Assembly (NCBI GenBank): GCA_947069175.1
Contig: CAMTDV010000022.1
Span: forward strand, 36,147,476 to 36,211,475
Reading direction: 5' to 3'
Length of the DNA stretch: 64,000 bases
From: Scalesia atractyloides
Lineage: Eukaryota; Streptophyta; Magnoliopsida; Asterales; Asteraceae
The translations under genes and the position numbers were made by a program. Under the pieces are notes generated by a model. That model had not been told where the DNA came from, did not search any database, and was given only the letters and a program-made list of their open reading frames with translations. Shown here one piece after another: positions 12,339-22,009 of the stretch; the first letter of the stretch is position 1; the number at the start of each line of letters is the position of its first letter.

Positions 12339-12379
12339 GCGAGAAGCAAGGCTTGTGCCTCTCGCGGGGTGCGAGAGGC
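12339..12379 (+). other. Two overlapping GC-rich hairpins in U3
   Basis: GCCTCTCGC (12357-12365) pairs perfectly with GCGAGAGGC (12371-12379) across a five-base loop. The overlapping TGCCTCTCGC (12356-12365) can instead pair at 9 of 10 positions with GCGAGAAGCA (12339-12348). Both downstream partners are preceded by GGGGT. The two stems exclude each other. Confidence 0.55.
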
Positions 12380-12538
12380 CTATATCTGCAGAATTTTTGC
12401 TTGGCCTCTACACATGTTGCCAAAAACCATTAAATCGAAACCATGGTCTTCAAAACTGCTATGCCACGTTTTAGGACACTTGTAAGCTCCATCTTACACC
12501 CCTTAGCACCTGGCATCACCTCCTTCAAGCTCTCCAAC

Positions 12539-12546
12539 TATAAATA
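12539..12546 (+). promoter_or_regulatory. LTR TATA box
   Basis: TATAAATA inside CAACTATAAATAGTTG, about 830 bp into the LTR and followed by a C/T-rich leader. It is the best core-promoter candidate of this LTR. Confidence 0.55.
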
Positions 12547-13184
12547 GTTGTCAAGGTTCATTTGAACTTACACCTTTCGCATTCACAAACTCTATCTCCC
12601 TCCTCTGGAAGTTCCTAACTGAAAGGAGCATCCAACTTAGTTCTATTGCATCCTAGGAACCACTTGTAAGTGTTCCTTCCTCTTGCTTTTTCGTTTATAG
12701 GCTTTTATAGCCAAAAGTCAAGCGTTTTACGGAAAACGCCTTGACTTTCGGTTAAGAAACCATTACGGTCCAGCCATTGTTCGTAACGAACATGGCTAAG
12801 TGATCATAATAAGGTAGGTATTAATACCTATAAAGGGCACCTCCTGAAGATCACGTTTGCTAGACCAATTAATGTGTCAAAGTTATTATATTAAAAAGTC
12901 AAACAGGCCACTTTTCGTAAATGTTATCATTTGATCTTATATAGGTTATGAAACTTCTTTTGACACTTAAAAAAGTTGGTAATAATTATTAGAACATGTA
13001 AGAACATGTTCGGCTCGTCAATTTCAGTTCTAGGGTCGGTTCGCAACCGAAAGTCGCAAAGTTTGACTTCTGCTTTGACTTTCAATTCTGACCCGATTTA
13101 GATTAGTTAGATACTGATCTAAAGTTGCATTATGATCCTAATATAATGTAGCATAACCCTCTGAGGTTATATTGCATGATCATA

Positions 13185-13960
13185 ATCAGAATCTGAGTTT
13201 ATGCGCAAGTTCCGTAATTATGCCATTTTGACTAAAATGCCCTTTTTGCATAAAAGTAGGTTTTAATGATAATGAACTTGAAAATGAGTTTCCTACTAAT
13301 ATAATATTATAAATAGGATTATTTAGGATGTCAAATCAGATTATAAACTGAGTTTATGAACAAGTCCTTGTATTATGTCGATAAATGACGATAAGGCCCT
13401 TGTGGCTTATAAAATGGTTTTAATCATATCTTTTCAAAGTAAATCTTTTACCTACTGATATGTTATATTAAATAACATATCTAAGACTTGATAATCTGAT
13501 CATAACATCAGTTTTCATTAACATCGCATAAATCGTCATTTTACGACACAAACGCCATTTCGGCACATAATATGGTTTTAAACCATATTTATCAACCAAG
13601 TTTTGTTACCTACTGATTTCAAAACTTATTTTGAACATTTTTACAGTAGGTATATGATATGAACTCAGAATCTCAAACAATTTATAAAACTATGGGTAAA
13701 ATGACCAAAATGCCCTTTTGGTGCATAGTTTGGTTATAAAATACAAATTACACATATAATTAATATCCTACTAATATTATATCATAAATAAGTTATTTTT
13801 CCAGGATATTTATAGTTATAACATTAAATTATATTCAAGTTCCTTTTATACAGTATGAAATTACCGAAACGCCCTTATGAGGCATAGTTTCACTTTAAAA
13901 TCATAACGGCATATAAGTTGATATCCTATTGATATTACAACTTATTTAAAATGTAATGGC
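13185..13960. repeat. Five degenerate ~155-bp repeats
   Basis: A module recurs about every 150-165 bp: 'ctgagtttatg...caagt', a segment like AAAATGCCCTTTTGG, '..cataatatggtttt', then 'cctactgatat' and an AT-rich stretch. Copies start near 13185, 13336, 13490, 13655 and 13800. Identity between copies is low but the order of words is constant. Confidence 0.5.
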
Positions 13961-15811
13961 ATATAGAACTTGTCCATGACTTATCCGGTTACCCGATATC
14001 GCTAATATGCGTACGGTTAAGCATATGTAACTAGTTTACGAAAATTAACTGACAAGGGTCTAACCTTGTCATTTAAGTCTCAAAATCCAGAATGTTTATA
14101 GTTTATCCATATTACACAAGTCAAGGTACTTGTTTGGATTAAATTACATTCTATCCGTTCATCGTTTAATCTAGCATTATACATTTTGATCAAATACGCT
14201 AGTCGGTCTAAGTCTATGACTTAAACAAGACCGTTAGTATTTAATTAGATAGCTTACGCCATAATCCAGACTAGAGACTTGCCGGTAAATTCTATCTGCA
14301 CTTAATACTTTTTGTGTATGACTGAGTTAATAAATCTTGCGTTTAAACAAAGACTAGCTCAGGTAAATACTCTCGACTTATTTTCCCTATACGGGCTTGG
14401 GATATGGTAAATTATTACCGCTTGGTCGAAAATGGGATCAATCGAATGCCGGTTTATGGCTAGTAAATCCGCATAATCCGTTTTAATCAGTTTTGTTTGA
14501 TAACTTATACATCGGGGGTTAACTACCGTGTCCTGGATATCCTCGGCTCATTACATTAGATAATGGCCACGACCTTAGCGCAGGTGTAGGTATACACCTG
14601 ACAGACGCTCAAATGGAACTACCCACACTTGTTGGGGATAACTCCTTTGTGAGTTCATAAGGGGTGTGTACGTTAATCATGTCTCGGTTTTTTGTACTGG
14701 ACCCTGTATGTATGGACAAACATGTGAATCTGTTAACAATGTTGCAAGGTCAACTTTCCCAAGTTATAAAAAGATTTCGTGCTAATACGCACTTAAAACA
14801 TTTTATTTTAAATGTTTTCAAAATGAGTCAGTTGGGTGTATTTACCAGTGAAAGCTGGTAACGTATTTTCAAAAGACTAAGTTTGCAGGTACAATACGAA
14901 AATAGGCTGGAAGTGCTCGGTAGTGATAAGAGGATCTTGCAAATCCTAGATCTACCCAAAGCCTGTTTTACATTCTTTCTTTGTACAATTTATGATCCGC
15001 CTGTGGATCTTCTATTACGAGCCTGTATATTATTTTGTATTTGGAACATTTGGTTTGTAATAGTAATTTAAATCCAAGACTCTGCGATGTTGTGTTTAAT
15101 TGACTATGATGATATCAGCTTTACGTCACGATATTCCACACCCGGGCCCACCGGTGTTTGGTTGAAAATACGGGGTATGACATTAGTTATTTTACTTAGT
15201 TATTCGTATTGGTAGAAAGAGTCATTTATTGAATTGAACAAAGTTTATACAAATTAAAAGGGAAAGAAAACAAGTTTTAAAGTAAGTTACGCCGAGGGCA
15301 TGTATAGCTAACACATAAATGACCTGTGGAGTCATAGAGGCGAAAGTGATGGCCAACGTGAATTAACATTGTCAAGGACCATGGTGAAAATAATTAAAAG
15401 TGATGCTTATTTCTCACGAACAATGGTAATCACAAAATCAAACCAAATGGGTCGTTTATGGTTCGTTGAGGCCATAAATTAGATGACGGACAAGTAAAAT
15501 CTGAGGTATAAACAACCCATGGGTTGTAGAGACCGAGGTGTTGTCTTTTAATTACCAAGCATGATTTTGATTATGGTTGAGGAATATGAACCATAAAATT
15601 TGTTGAAGAACGGAAAACTTAAGTTATTAATAAAAGTCCGAAACAGGTTGATTTGGGTAAAATGTCAAATCGAAGGGTAATAAGGGAATATTAAGGTTTG
15701 ACCTTTGATAGCTCTAATTTTATCTATTGCAAGTCGTGAGGATCATTAACGGGGCTTGGAATGAGATCCGGATGACCAAAATGAATTTTGAACATGTTTT
15801 GGTGAAATTTT

Positions 15812-15930
15812 CAGCAGCTCGGGGTGTAGCCTACGCTAGGGGAGTAGCCTACTCCTACCAGCTGCTGAAAATCCAGCAACTAGTAGGAGTATACTACTCC
15901 CCAAGCGTAAACTACTCTTGGAAGCTGCTG
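15812..15930. repeat. Inverted repeat with ~47-bp arms
   Basis: The arm at 15812-15858 (starting CAGCAGCTC, ending GGAGTAGCCTACTCCTAC) is largely the reverse complement of 15883-15930, with a 24-bp loop. The inner 20 bp match at 18 positions. A transcript would fold into a long imperfect hairpin. Confidence 0.65.
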
Positions 15931-16217
15931 GAATTTATTAGAAAAAACTGTTTCATTTCATTTTTTTAACGCTTTCATTCAGTTTAATTGTTGATTAATC
16001 CCTTGAATGAAAATACTTTGACATGTAAAGTCTATGTCAAAGCTCCAGATGAAGATCGAGCTAAATTAAGAACCGAACACACCTTAAATCCCCGTTTGCT
16101 TCCGCGTTTTATTAATTTATGTTTCTAAAATTATGGACATGTACTTTGTATCAGATCGTAGTTACTTGTGTATTGAAATCTCTTTTGAACATAACTTTTG
16201 TCGGTACAAGTGGTATA

Positions 16218-16288
16218 AAGTATAAATTTTATGTATTGTCTAGACGTGTCTTATAAGATAAGTATAAATTTTATGTATTGTCTAGACG
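16218..16288. repeat. Perfect 29-bp direct repeat
   Basis: The same 29 bases, starting AAGTATAAATTTTATG, occur at 16218-16246 and 16260-16288, 42 bp apart, next to the 3' end of the gypsy LTR. The perfect match in an otherwise decayed element suggests a recent local duplication. Confidence 0.8.
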
Positions 16289-16297
16289 GGTTTTACA

Positions 16298-17015
16298 TTG
16301 TTGGACCTACAAAATAGATGATATTCAAAAGCCAAAACATGATCAAGAAATAAATAGAAGTTTGAACAAGATTCCTCCTAAAGATAGTGAATGTTGAACA
16401 CCTAAATCAGAGCATCTGTTGAAGGCCAGCTAACATCTGTTTGAAGCCGTGGACCGCTGTTCATGAAGAAACAAGGTGTATTAAAGTCCAATTTCTATTG
16501 AAGCAAAGGTCTGCTGATGAAGACCAAATATTTGTCTAGTCAAACGGATGTTTGTAACAAAGCAACAGAGCATAGATAAACATACGTTTCCCAATGTAAC
16601 AATATTGTTTTTAACGATGTTTAGCATAGTTAGATCAGTTTTTTTTATTTACACAAAAATTTGCAACATCTTTGGAATCTTTCCTGTTAGGAATATTAGA
16701 TGTCACTATTAGGGTGATGTCATCCAATGACAAATAACGCTTTCGTACTTGGTATAAATAGATCTCACATGTTAGAGATTTATTTATCACTAGATGTCAC
16801 CTCTTTTTTTGTACGATCATGATTGTTTAGTGATCAGTCTGAGGGGGGTCTATAGAGTCAATAATTCTGTAAAACTTTCTGTAATCTTTTGATCATAACT
16901 GAAAATAGATGTTGATGATCATTTTTTCGTTTTATTTATTTTTACTTATACAATACAAAATTGTTTTGATCTTATTTGTTAATTAATTACAAACATTGTA
17001 AACTCAGGCTTAACA
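16298..17015 (+). repeat. 3' LTR of the SIRE-like copia element (remainder)
   Basis: It resumes TTGTTGGACC and runs through wording shared with the LTRs at 21006 and 35735: 'ATGATA(T)TCAAAAGCCAAAA', 'CTGTTGAAGGCC', a TATAAATA at 16753-16760, and the terminal CTCAGGCTTAACA matching CTCAGATCCTAACA. Length is about 718 bp, as in the related LTRs (683 and 644 bp). It belongs with the third-ORF remnant at 6464-8460. Confidence 0.65.
16753..16760 (+). promoter_or_regulatory. Copia LTR TATA box
   Basis: TATAAATA in GGTATAAATAGATC, in the same relative position as the TATAAATA boxes at 21409 and 36095 of the related LTRs. Confidence 0.55.
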
Positions 17016-17603
17016 TAAGGGTATCTTGATAAATTTACATAGATCATTTATTGTAGTATTTCTCTCTAATAGCTAATAACATTAAATTTGTAGTATATTT
17101 TCAAATATATATTTTTTTCAAAAAAAAATAATTTAGAGTGTAGGATAAATTACGACGTGTGTAGGTTAAATTACGAGCTGTGTAGGATTATTTCGGCATG
17201 TGTAGTATAAAATTTGATAATATGTATGATATATATAGGATAAAGTTTTATGTTTATAGGATATTTTTTTATATGTATGGGAGAAATAACAAAAAACAAT
17301 TGTCTAACGTGAATACACTTTAACAATTTTAGAGTTATCATGTTAAGTTTTTATCTGATAATAGGTATTCGGAAGATGAACAATTAATGAAGGACTTTTG
17401 ATGGTAATTTATTCGAGAGTGGCTGTAAGAATGATTATGGGGTGTGATTTTCAGTTTAAACTCCATAACCACATGTTTCATTTGAGGATTTGAAAGAGGT
17501 TTTCTGGTTTGTTGTGTTTTATTCTTCTAAATTCAGTGATTGTTCGTTATAATATCTTACTAGTAATTAGATTTCAAGGTAATGGATTCTTGATAAGTAG
17601 TTG
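17016..17603. other. AT-rich spacer, no gene seen
   Basis: Low-complexity AT-rich DNA with T/A runs. The only structure is a short tandem series at 17139-17205 (about four units of 21 bp beginning GTGTAGGATAAATTACG). No ORF above 60 codons. Confidence 0.6.
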
Positions 17604-17765
17604 CAGGGGCGGACCTACCTTAGGGAAGGAGTAGCCTCCGCTACCCCTTGGTGTTCTGACGGTAGTGTAAATTTTGGAAAAAATGACCTTTTTGACGTTT
17701 TTACGATTTCGTTACCCCTTTTTATAAAACGTTACCCCTACGAAGATTTTCTAGATCCGTAACTG
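17604..17765. mobile_element. hAT-type MITE, 162 bp
   Basis: The left end CAGGGGCGGACCTAC and the inverted right end CAGTTACGGATCTAG match at 11 of 15 positions. The flanking eight bases AGTAGTTG (17596-17603) and CGTAGTTG (17766-17773) match at seven. CAGGGGCGGA ends with an 8-bp duplication fit the hAT superfamily. It is far too short to encode a transposase, so it is a non-autonomous miniature element. Confidence 0.65.
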
Positions 17766-17773
17766 CGTAGTTG

Positions 17774-19858
17774 GATAGTAACATTCCCGTTTTCATGGTA
17801 TAACTTTTGTTTTTTTAATATTAACATATGGAAAAATTATGACCATTTAGATATCATATGGGGAAATTTGTTTAAAAATTAACAATATATTTTAAAGGAG
17901 TGAACTGTATATTTTAAAAGTTGTAATTGTTGGGTCTAAATATGTATTCTATTGTTATCAACAAAGTTGAAGTCACATGTACGTCAATACAAGAAATTCG
18001 GACAAAGGATTGATGGGTGAAGCAAACAAGTTCCAAAGCACAGTAACAATGTTTCTCCCCCGAATATTTAAATAGAAGGGAGCCGCAAAAAACCCTGATG
18101 ATGATGACGATGATGATGTAAAATGATAAATATCCTTAGGAATGAATATCAACTGTTATGTTCTACTCGAGTCCTATAATAATGTAGATGCTAACGAGGT
18201 CCTATTCGAGTCCTGTAGATGCTAATAAGTTAGTGGAGTAGGCCTAGTGTTAAGTGTCGTGTCTAGACTTATGTCCCCAATTTAGTATGCAAACATGATG
18301 GTGATAAAATAATTGTTTTTGGAAATGGTGTTGGATAGCATTTCGGCTTACAATGGTTATAGAAGCCGTGTCCAAATGTTGGATATATTTGTTAATAATG
18401 TCATTGAGTATTTTTGCCATTGAGTCATAAACATTCGATTTTTAAAAGTGTATTTTGCCATTAAGTCATAAACATTCGATTTTAAAAAGTGCATAAAAAT
18501 ATTGTGTTTTCACACAAAAGTACCTTTAAACAATAAAAATAAATTTAGATCTGAACTTATAACCAAACTTCATATGGTTTTGAACCCTAAGTTTGAAAGA
18601 TCTAGTTCCTCTACTTTTAAATTTGTCGGTTTTAAAATAAATAACGCTTTTAACGTTTACATTAATAAAATAATTAATATTTATAAAAAATGGCTAATTA
18701 TTTCACAAACTTCAATAAACTCAGTACAACTTTTCTAACTTCTGAAAAAAATAATAATTCAAATACTTTTTAAGTTTGTAATAAAATATTTATAAATTTA
18801 TCCATTTTATTTTATTAATATTTAATGGCCAAAAGTTATAAATAATAGCTAGACAACACAAAAAATTGGTTTATAAGCTTCTTATAATATGTAGAAGCTA
18901 CTATAAAGGTTGGGGGTTTTCTTAAAACTGTAGCTGTTATAACTATTTTGGAGGTATTTAATGGTAAAAAAAATTGGAATAAAAGCTAGACAGCTCAGAA
19001 TATTAGAAATATAACATGGAAGCTAAGGTAAAAGTTTAAGATTTTTCTGAAAATCTTTGCTATTTTCCTAATCAGAGTCTAAATTTCAGCATTATAACGA
19101 CTTGTTTTTTTTTTCAAGTATCTTTAGTTCTTTTGTTAAAATCAAAATAAATTCACAAACTTTAAGTTTCCCATCTAATATTATATTAACATTAAAGTAT
19201 TAAATGCAAGATCTACCAAGTAGGTCATGTTTTCAAGTGTTTAAAGTAAGGTTTTTTTTTTCCGAGTAAGGCATATTTCGGTTTATTTTAGACACCGTTA
19301 AGTGTGTAGTATTATAAACTTATGTTACGGCTCATGTGATAGACGGAGACGATTTAAGCGAGTTGGTTATGTTGTTGATTTTTAATCTTTTAGGAAAATA
19401 AAAATTGTAATTTACATACCTACCAACAATTACCTTGCCATCGTTACAAACTCTTACAAATGATAAATCAAATCTTATATAATTATTTATTTGTAGAAGC
19501 TAAAACGGGATGTAACAACTTTTATATAAAATAAATAAATAGTACTAACACAACTTTTATATAAAATAAATAAATAGATTTTACAATTTTATAACAAGAT
19601 TCCAAGTTATCATTTATATGAAGAATCTTAATGTTTGGAAAGATTCGTTATATAAATATATTTTTTATTGTTGTCGTTGAACTATATGAGCAAATAATAC
19701 ACACGTTGTTGTCATAAAATTGAATAGTTCACACAATACATTTATCGCTTTACACACACTAATTTGTTAATTGCACTTTAATCATATTTCATTATGATGA
19801 AATTCTTCACATGCATTGTTTATTAAACAAAAAAAGAACAATAATATTCTTGCATCAT
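17774..19858. other. AT-rich spacer with small tandem repeats
   Basis: Noncoding in appearance. It has a GATGATGATG-like run near 18098-18118, a 40-bp duplication at 18415-18494, and a 27-bp perfect duplication at 19516-19542 and 19551-19577. A 78-codon ORF (18502-18738) is extremely Asn/Lys/Ile-rich, as expected from AT-rich random DNA, and I do not call it. Confidence 0.55.
19516..19577. repeat. Perfect 27-bp tandem duplication, period 35
   Basis: The word starting CAACTTTTATATAAAATAAA occurs at 19516-19542 and again at 19551-19577, separated by eight bases. Confidence 0.8.
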
Positions 19859-20159
19859 GTCAATCATCTCTGGATCAAGTGGTGAGAGTCTTGCATTTCT
19901 CTTAAAAGATACATGTTCAAATCACACTTGGTGCAAAATGAGGCATCGGTGGGTAATGATAGGAGACCCAGAAAAATCTGGGTTCGATCCTTGAGCTAAA
20001 GAGGTTTGACCAGTAATTCCTCCGTCATGCCTAAGGGTGGGTGGGTTACCGATATTTTCCCCGGAATTGATGGTGGACTCGGTTACTCACGTAGTACTCC
20101 GTTTGGTCCAGTGGGTACCTAAAAGTGCTCGGAATTGATTACATTGACCGATCAAAAAA
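19859..20159 (+). mobile_element. tRNA-derived SINE-like element with 16-bp duplication
   Basis: The flanks AATATTCTTGCATCAT (19843-19858) and AATATTCTTGTATCAT (20160-20175) differ at one base, a long target duplication typical of LINE-driven retrotransposition. The 5' head has an A-box-like TGGATCAAGTGG (19871) and a B-box-like GTTCAAATC 43-44 bp later, the spacing of a tRNA gene. A second, better B box (GGGTTCGATCC) lies at 19979-19990. The 3' end is a short A-run. No protein is encoded. Family is not known to me. Confidence 0.7.
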
Positions 20160-20175
20160 AATATTCTTGTATCAT

Positions 20176-20722
20176 AGAATTTCAGTAAATTAAACACTAA
20201 ATATCGTTTTCCAAATTTGTTAAATTACTTATTATATATAAAAAACAATAAGGATTTTAAAGGGCTATTACCCCGTTTCTTGGTATATTAAACATTTCAA
20301 TTAGCAACCAACAACCATGTTAAAGCATTCATTAAAATACCTAGTGATTTGTGCAATTTGTGCTATTTTCAGAAAATGGATACTTGAGTCCTAAGGGTTT
20401 TTTTCCGCTATAGTCTTTGTCCAAGAAGATAATAGTGTTATTTTTCTCCATTAAAAAGTTAACCGAATGGGGTCATATTGTTTTTTCACATATCCACACA
20501 TACCCTATCCCCCCCCCCCCCCTACACACACAGAGAGACACATTATAAAACCCATCAATTTGCACTACCATCATTTTGAACAACCCAAACTGGTTTCATC
20601 TCCGACGCACCATGACAATAACGACTGCACGACACTAGCGACTGCACAACATCCGACAACCACTAGTTGATCATCTTTAAACAATTATTGTTCAGCCCCA
20701 AACGATCTTCCAACAACCGGCG
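20176..20722. other. Spacer with a poly-C run, no gene supported
   Basis: Mixed sequence with 14 consecutive C at 20509-20522 followed by a CA/GA-rich stretch. The 67-codon ORF at 20467-20670 is Pro/Thr/His-rich and crosses the poly-C run; I do not regard it as a gene. The last five bases (20718-20722, CGGCG) are the left target copy of the copia composite. Confidence 0.5.
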
Positions 20723-20787
20723 TGTTGAAATATAACCCTGCAAAAGAATAGATTATAGAAAGTCAAAATATACTACGACCTCTGATC
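20723..20787 (+). repeat. Stub of the outer 5' LTR
   Basis: The first 65 bases match the LTR start at 21006 (TGTTG(G)AA, then ATAGAAAG and CAAAATATACTAC). It ends at CTCTGATC, after which third-ORF sequence follows. It keeps the external end but has lost about 90% of the LTR. Confidence 0.75.
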
Positions 20788-20812
20788 AGATGGTAGAGTT
20801 CAAAGGATAAAG

Positions 20813-20962
20813 ATGGAGGATGCATACGGTCTGGATGTAGCTGATCTCCAAGACTTGCTGAATCTTGAACTTAAAAGGGATGTAGAAGACATAATTGCCC
20901 TGGACTTTGAACTTCAATTCAAAGACAAAATAAGGGAATCATTGATGAGAAATGAATATTAG
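20813..20962 (+). pseudogene. C-terminal fragment of the copia third ORF
   Basis: A 49-codon open frame ends in TAG. It carries the leucine-rich DLQDLLNLELKRD motif followed by LDFELQFKDKIRESL, the same C-terminus found at 35575-35690 and, in diverged form, at 8106-8414. It sits just upstream of the polypurine tract of the middle LTR. The start is an internal Met, not a true start. Function of this protein is unknown. Confidence 0.65.
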
Positions 20963-20994
20963 AAATACAGTTTTTGTTTTGGCATCATCTGTTC

Positions 20995-21005
20995 TAGAGG
21001 GAGAT
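20995..21005 (+). other. Polypurine tract before the middle LTR
   Basis: TAGAGGGAGAT precedes the LTR at 21006 and matches TAGGGGGAGAT at 35724-35734. Its presence upstream of a '5' LTR' shows that another copy of the element once ended here. Confidence 0.7.
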
Positions 21006-21688
21006 TGTTGGAATTGAACCCAACAAAAGAACAGATGATAGAAAGCCAAAATATACTACAACCTCTGATCCTAATGATAATGTAACATTTGCCCAAGTCA
21101 AGCTCTGCTGATGACTAAATGTTCAAGGTCTGCCATAGCTAAACTCTGTTGAAGACAAAGCTCTACTGAAGTCTAAAGCTAAAGGTTTGCCAAGACAAAG
21201 CTCTACTAAAGATCAAAGCTAAAGGTCTGCCAAGGCAAAGCTCTGCTGAAGACCAACAGAGGATGTATCATCAGTGTTTTTCTATCAGTCCTTGTAATGT
21301 TTAGTTTATGGTAGTGGTTAGCTTAGCAGATGTTATTAGTTTGTTATTTTTGTTAAGTGTCACTTTCATGCTGACATCATAATAAGATGCTCAGTGGTGA
21401 GGATTGTGTATAAATAGAACAGTGCATGTACTGTTCTATTTGATCACTTTCATCGATTATCAATCTAACATATCTTCCTTACATTCTGTACGAACAAATC
21501 AGTGATCTTAGGCTGGGGAGATTGTGAGTCATATGCAAGTAATTATAATTACGAAAGCATGACAATGAAAACAATCTCTCAACTATTATGAATTAAAGTT
21601 TATTATCCGCCACAAGTTCTTCTGATTTATCTTCTTTCATTTACCATTTTAGAACTTTCATAAACAGTTTCACACTCAGATCCTAACA
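21006..21688 (+). repeat. Copia LTR (middle copy, 5' of the coding region)
   Basis: It starts TGTTGGAATTG and ends CAGATCCTAACA, with TATAAATA at 21409-21416. It is 683 bp against 644 bp for the copy at 35735. Most of the difference is one extra ~42-bp unit (CAAAGCTCTACTAAAGATC, around 21200-21240) in a small internal tandem repeat. A primer-binding site follows at 21691. Confidence 0.85.
21409..21416 (+). promoter_or_regulatory. Copia LTR TATA box
   Basis: TATAAATA about 400 bp into the LTR, conserved at 36095-36102 in the 3' copy and at 16753-16760 in a related element. It would drive the element's genomic RNA. Confidence 0.65.
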
Positions 21689-21690
21689 AT

Positions 21691-21702
21691 TGGTATCAGA
21701 GC
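21691..21702 (+). other. Primer-binding site for initiator Met tRNA
   Basis: TGGTATCAGAGC begins two bases after the LTR end. It is complementary to the 3' end of plant initiator methionine tRNA, the usual minus-strand primer of copia elements. Confidence 0.85.
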
Positions 21703-22009
21703 TTGGTCAATTGAATTTGATTTAACAATCAATTTGATTAGAATAGACCAGCTCTCACTGCTAATTCAATTTGTTCGCTTTTATTGAAAAACAGAGTTTA
21801 ATCACATTCTAAAAGTTTTTAGACAAAAACTGTTTGTAAACAATCAGAATGTCACACACTTCACAAGATCCTGATAACACCGGCACCATGTTTAAACCAC
21901 TGATCCTTGTCAGATCTGAGTATAATATCTAGCAAAGACGGATGGGTCATGTCCTTGCTCAGAAAACACCGGTTGCTGGAAGTCAATCATTTTTGGATCT
22001 CATGTTCTA

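Larger units (their letters stand above)
11705..15182 (+). repeat. Solo gypsy LTR, 3478 bp, with exact TTAGT duplication
   Basis: It starts TGTAACACCCTG and ends GGGGTATGACA. TTAGT is present at both 11700-11704 and 15183-15187, an exact five-base target duplication. No internal region, primer site or polypurine tract accompanies it, so it is a solo LTR left by LTR-LTR recombination. It contains a ~39-bp tandem array (11793-12055), GC-rich hairpins (12339-12379), a TATA box (12539-12546) and a degenerate ~155-bp repeat series (13185-13960). Short ORFs have no recognisable domains. Confidence 0.85.
8475..16297 (+). mobile_element. Gypsy deletion derivative inserted in a copia LTR
   Basis: The element has a truncated 5' LTR (8475-8942), a pol remnant (8943-10673) and a 3' LTR (10674-11704 plus 15188-16297) that is split by a younger solo LTR. 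The flanks TTGTA (8470-8474) and TTGTT (16298-16302) match at four of five bases, and the second copy is exactly what the copia LTR start predicts, so they are read as the target duplication. Everything between the middle of the 5' LTR and RNase H (rest of the LTR, gag, protease, most of RT) is missing. The element cannot be autonomous. Confidence 0.75.
15188..16297 (+). repeat. 3' LTR of the gypsy derivative, second half
   Basis: This resumes the LTR interrupted at 11704 and ends GGGTTTTACA at 16297, directly before the TTGTT target copy and the resumed copia LTR. It holds a large inverted repeat (15812-15930) and a 29-bp direct repeat (16218-16246 and 16260-16288). The whole 3' LTR is about 2.14 kb. 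Open frames such as 15727-15969 run through the inverted repeat and have no domain. Confidence 0.65.

Noticed and set aside
15727..15969. 80-codon ORF in a gypsy LTR
   Set aside because: It reads through the large inverted repeat; the repeated residues reflect the hairpin arms, not a protein repeat.
20467..20670. 67-codon ORF before the copia composite
   Set aside because: It runs through a 14-C mononucleotide run and CA repeats; composition alone explains it.
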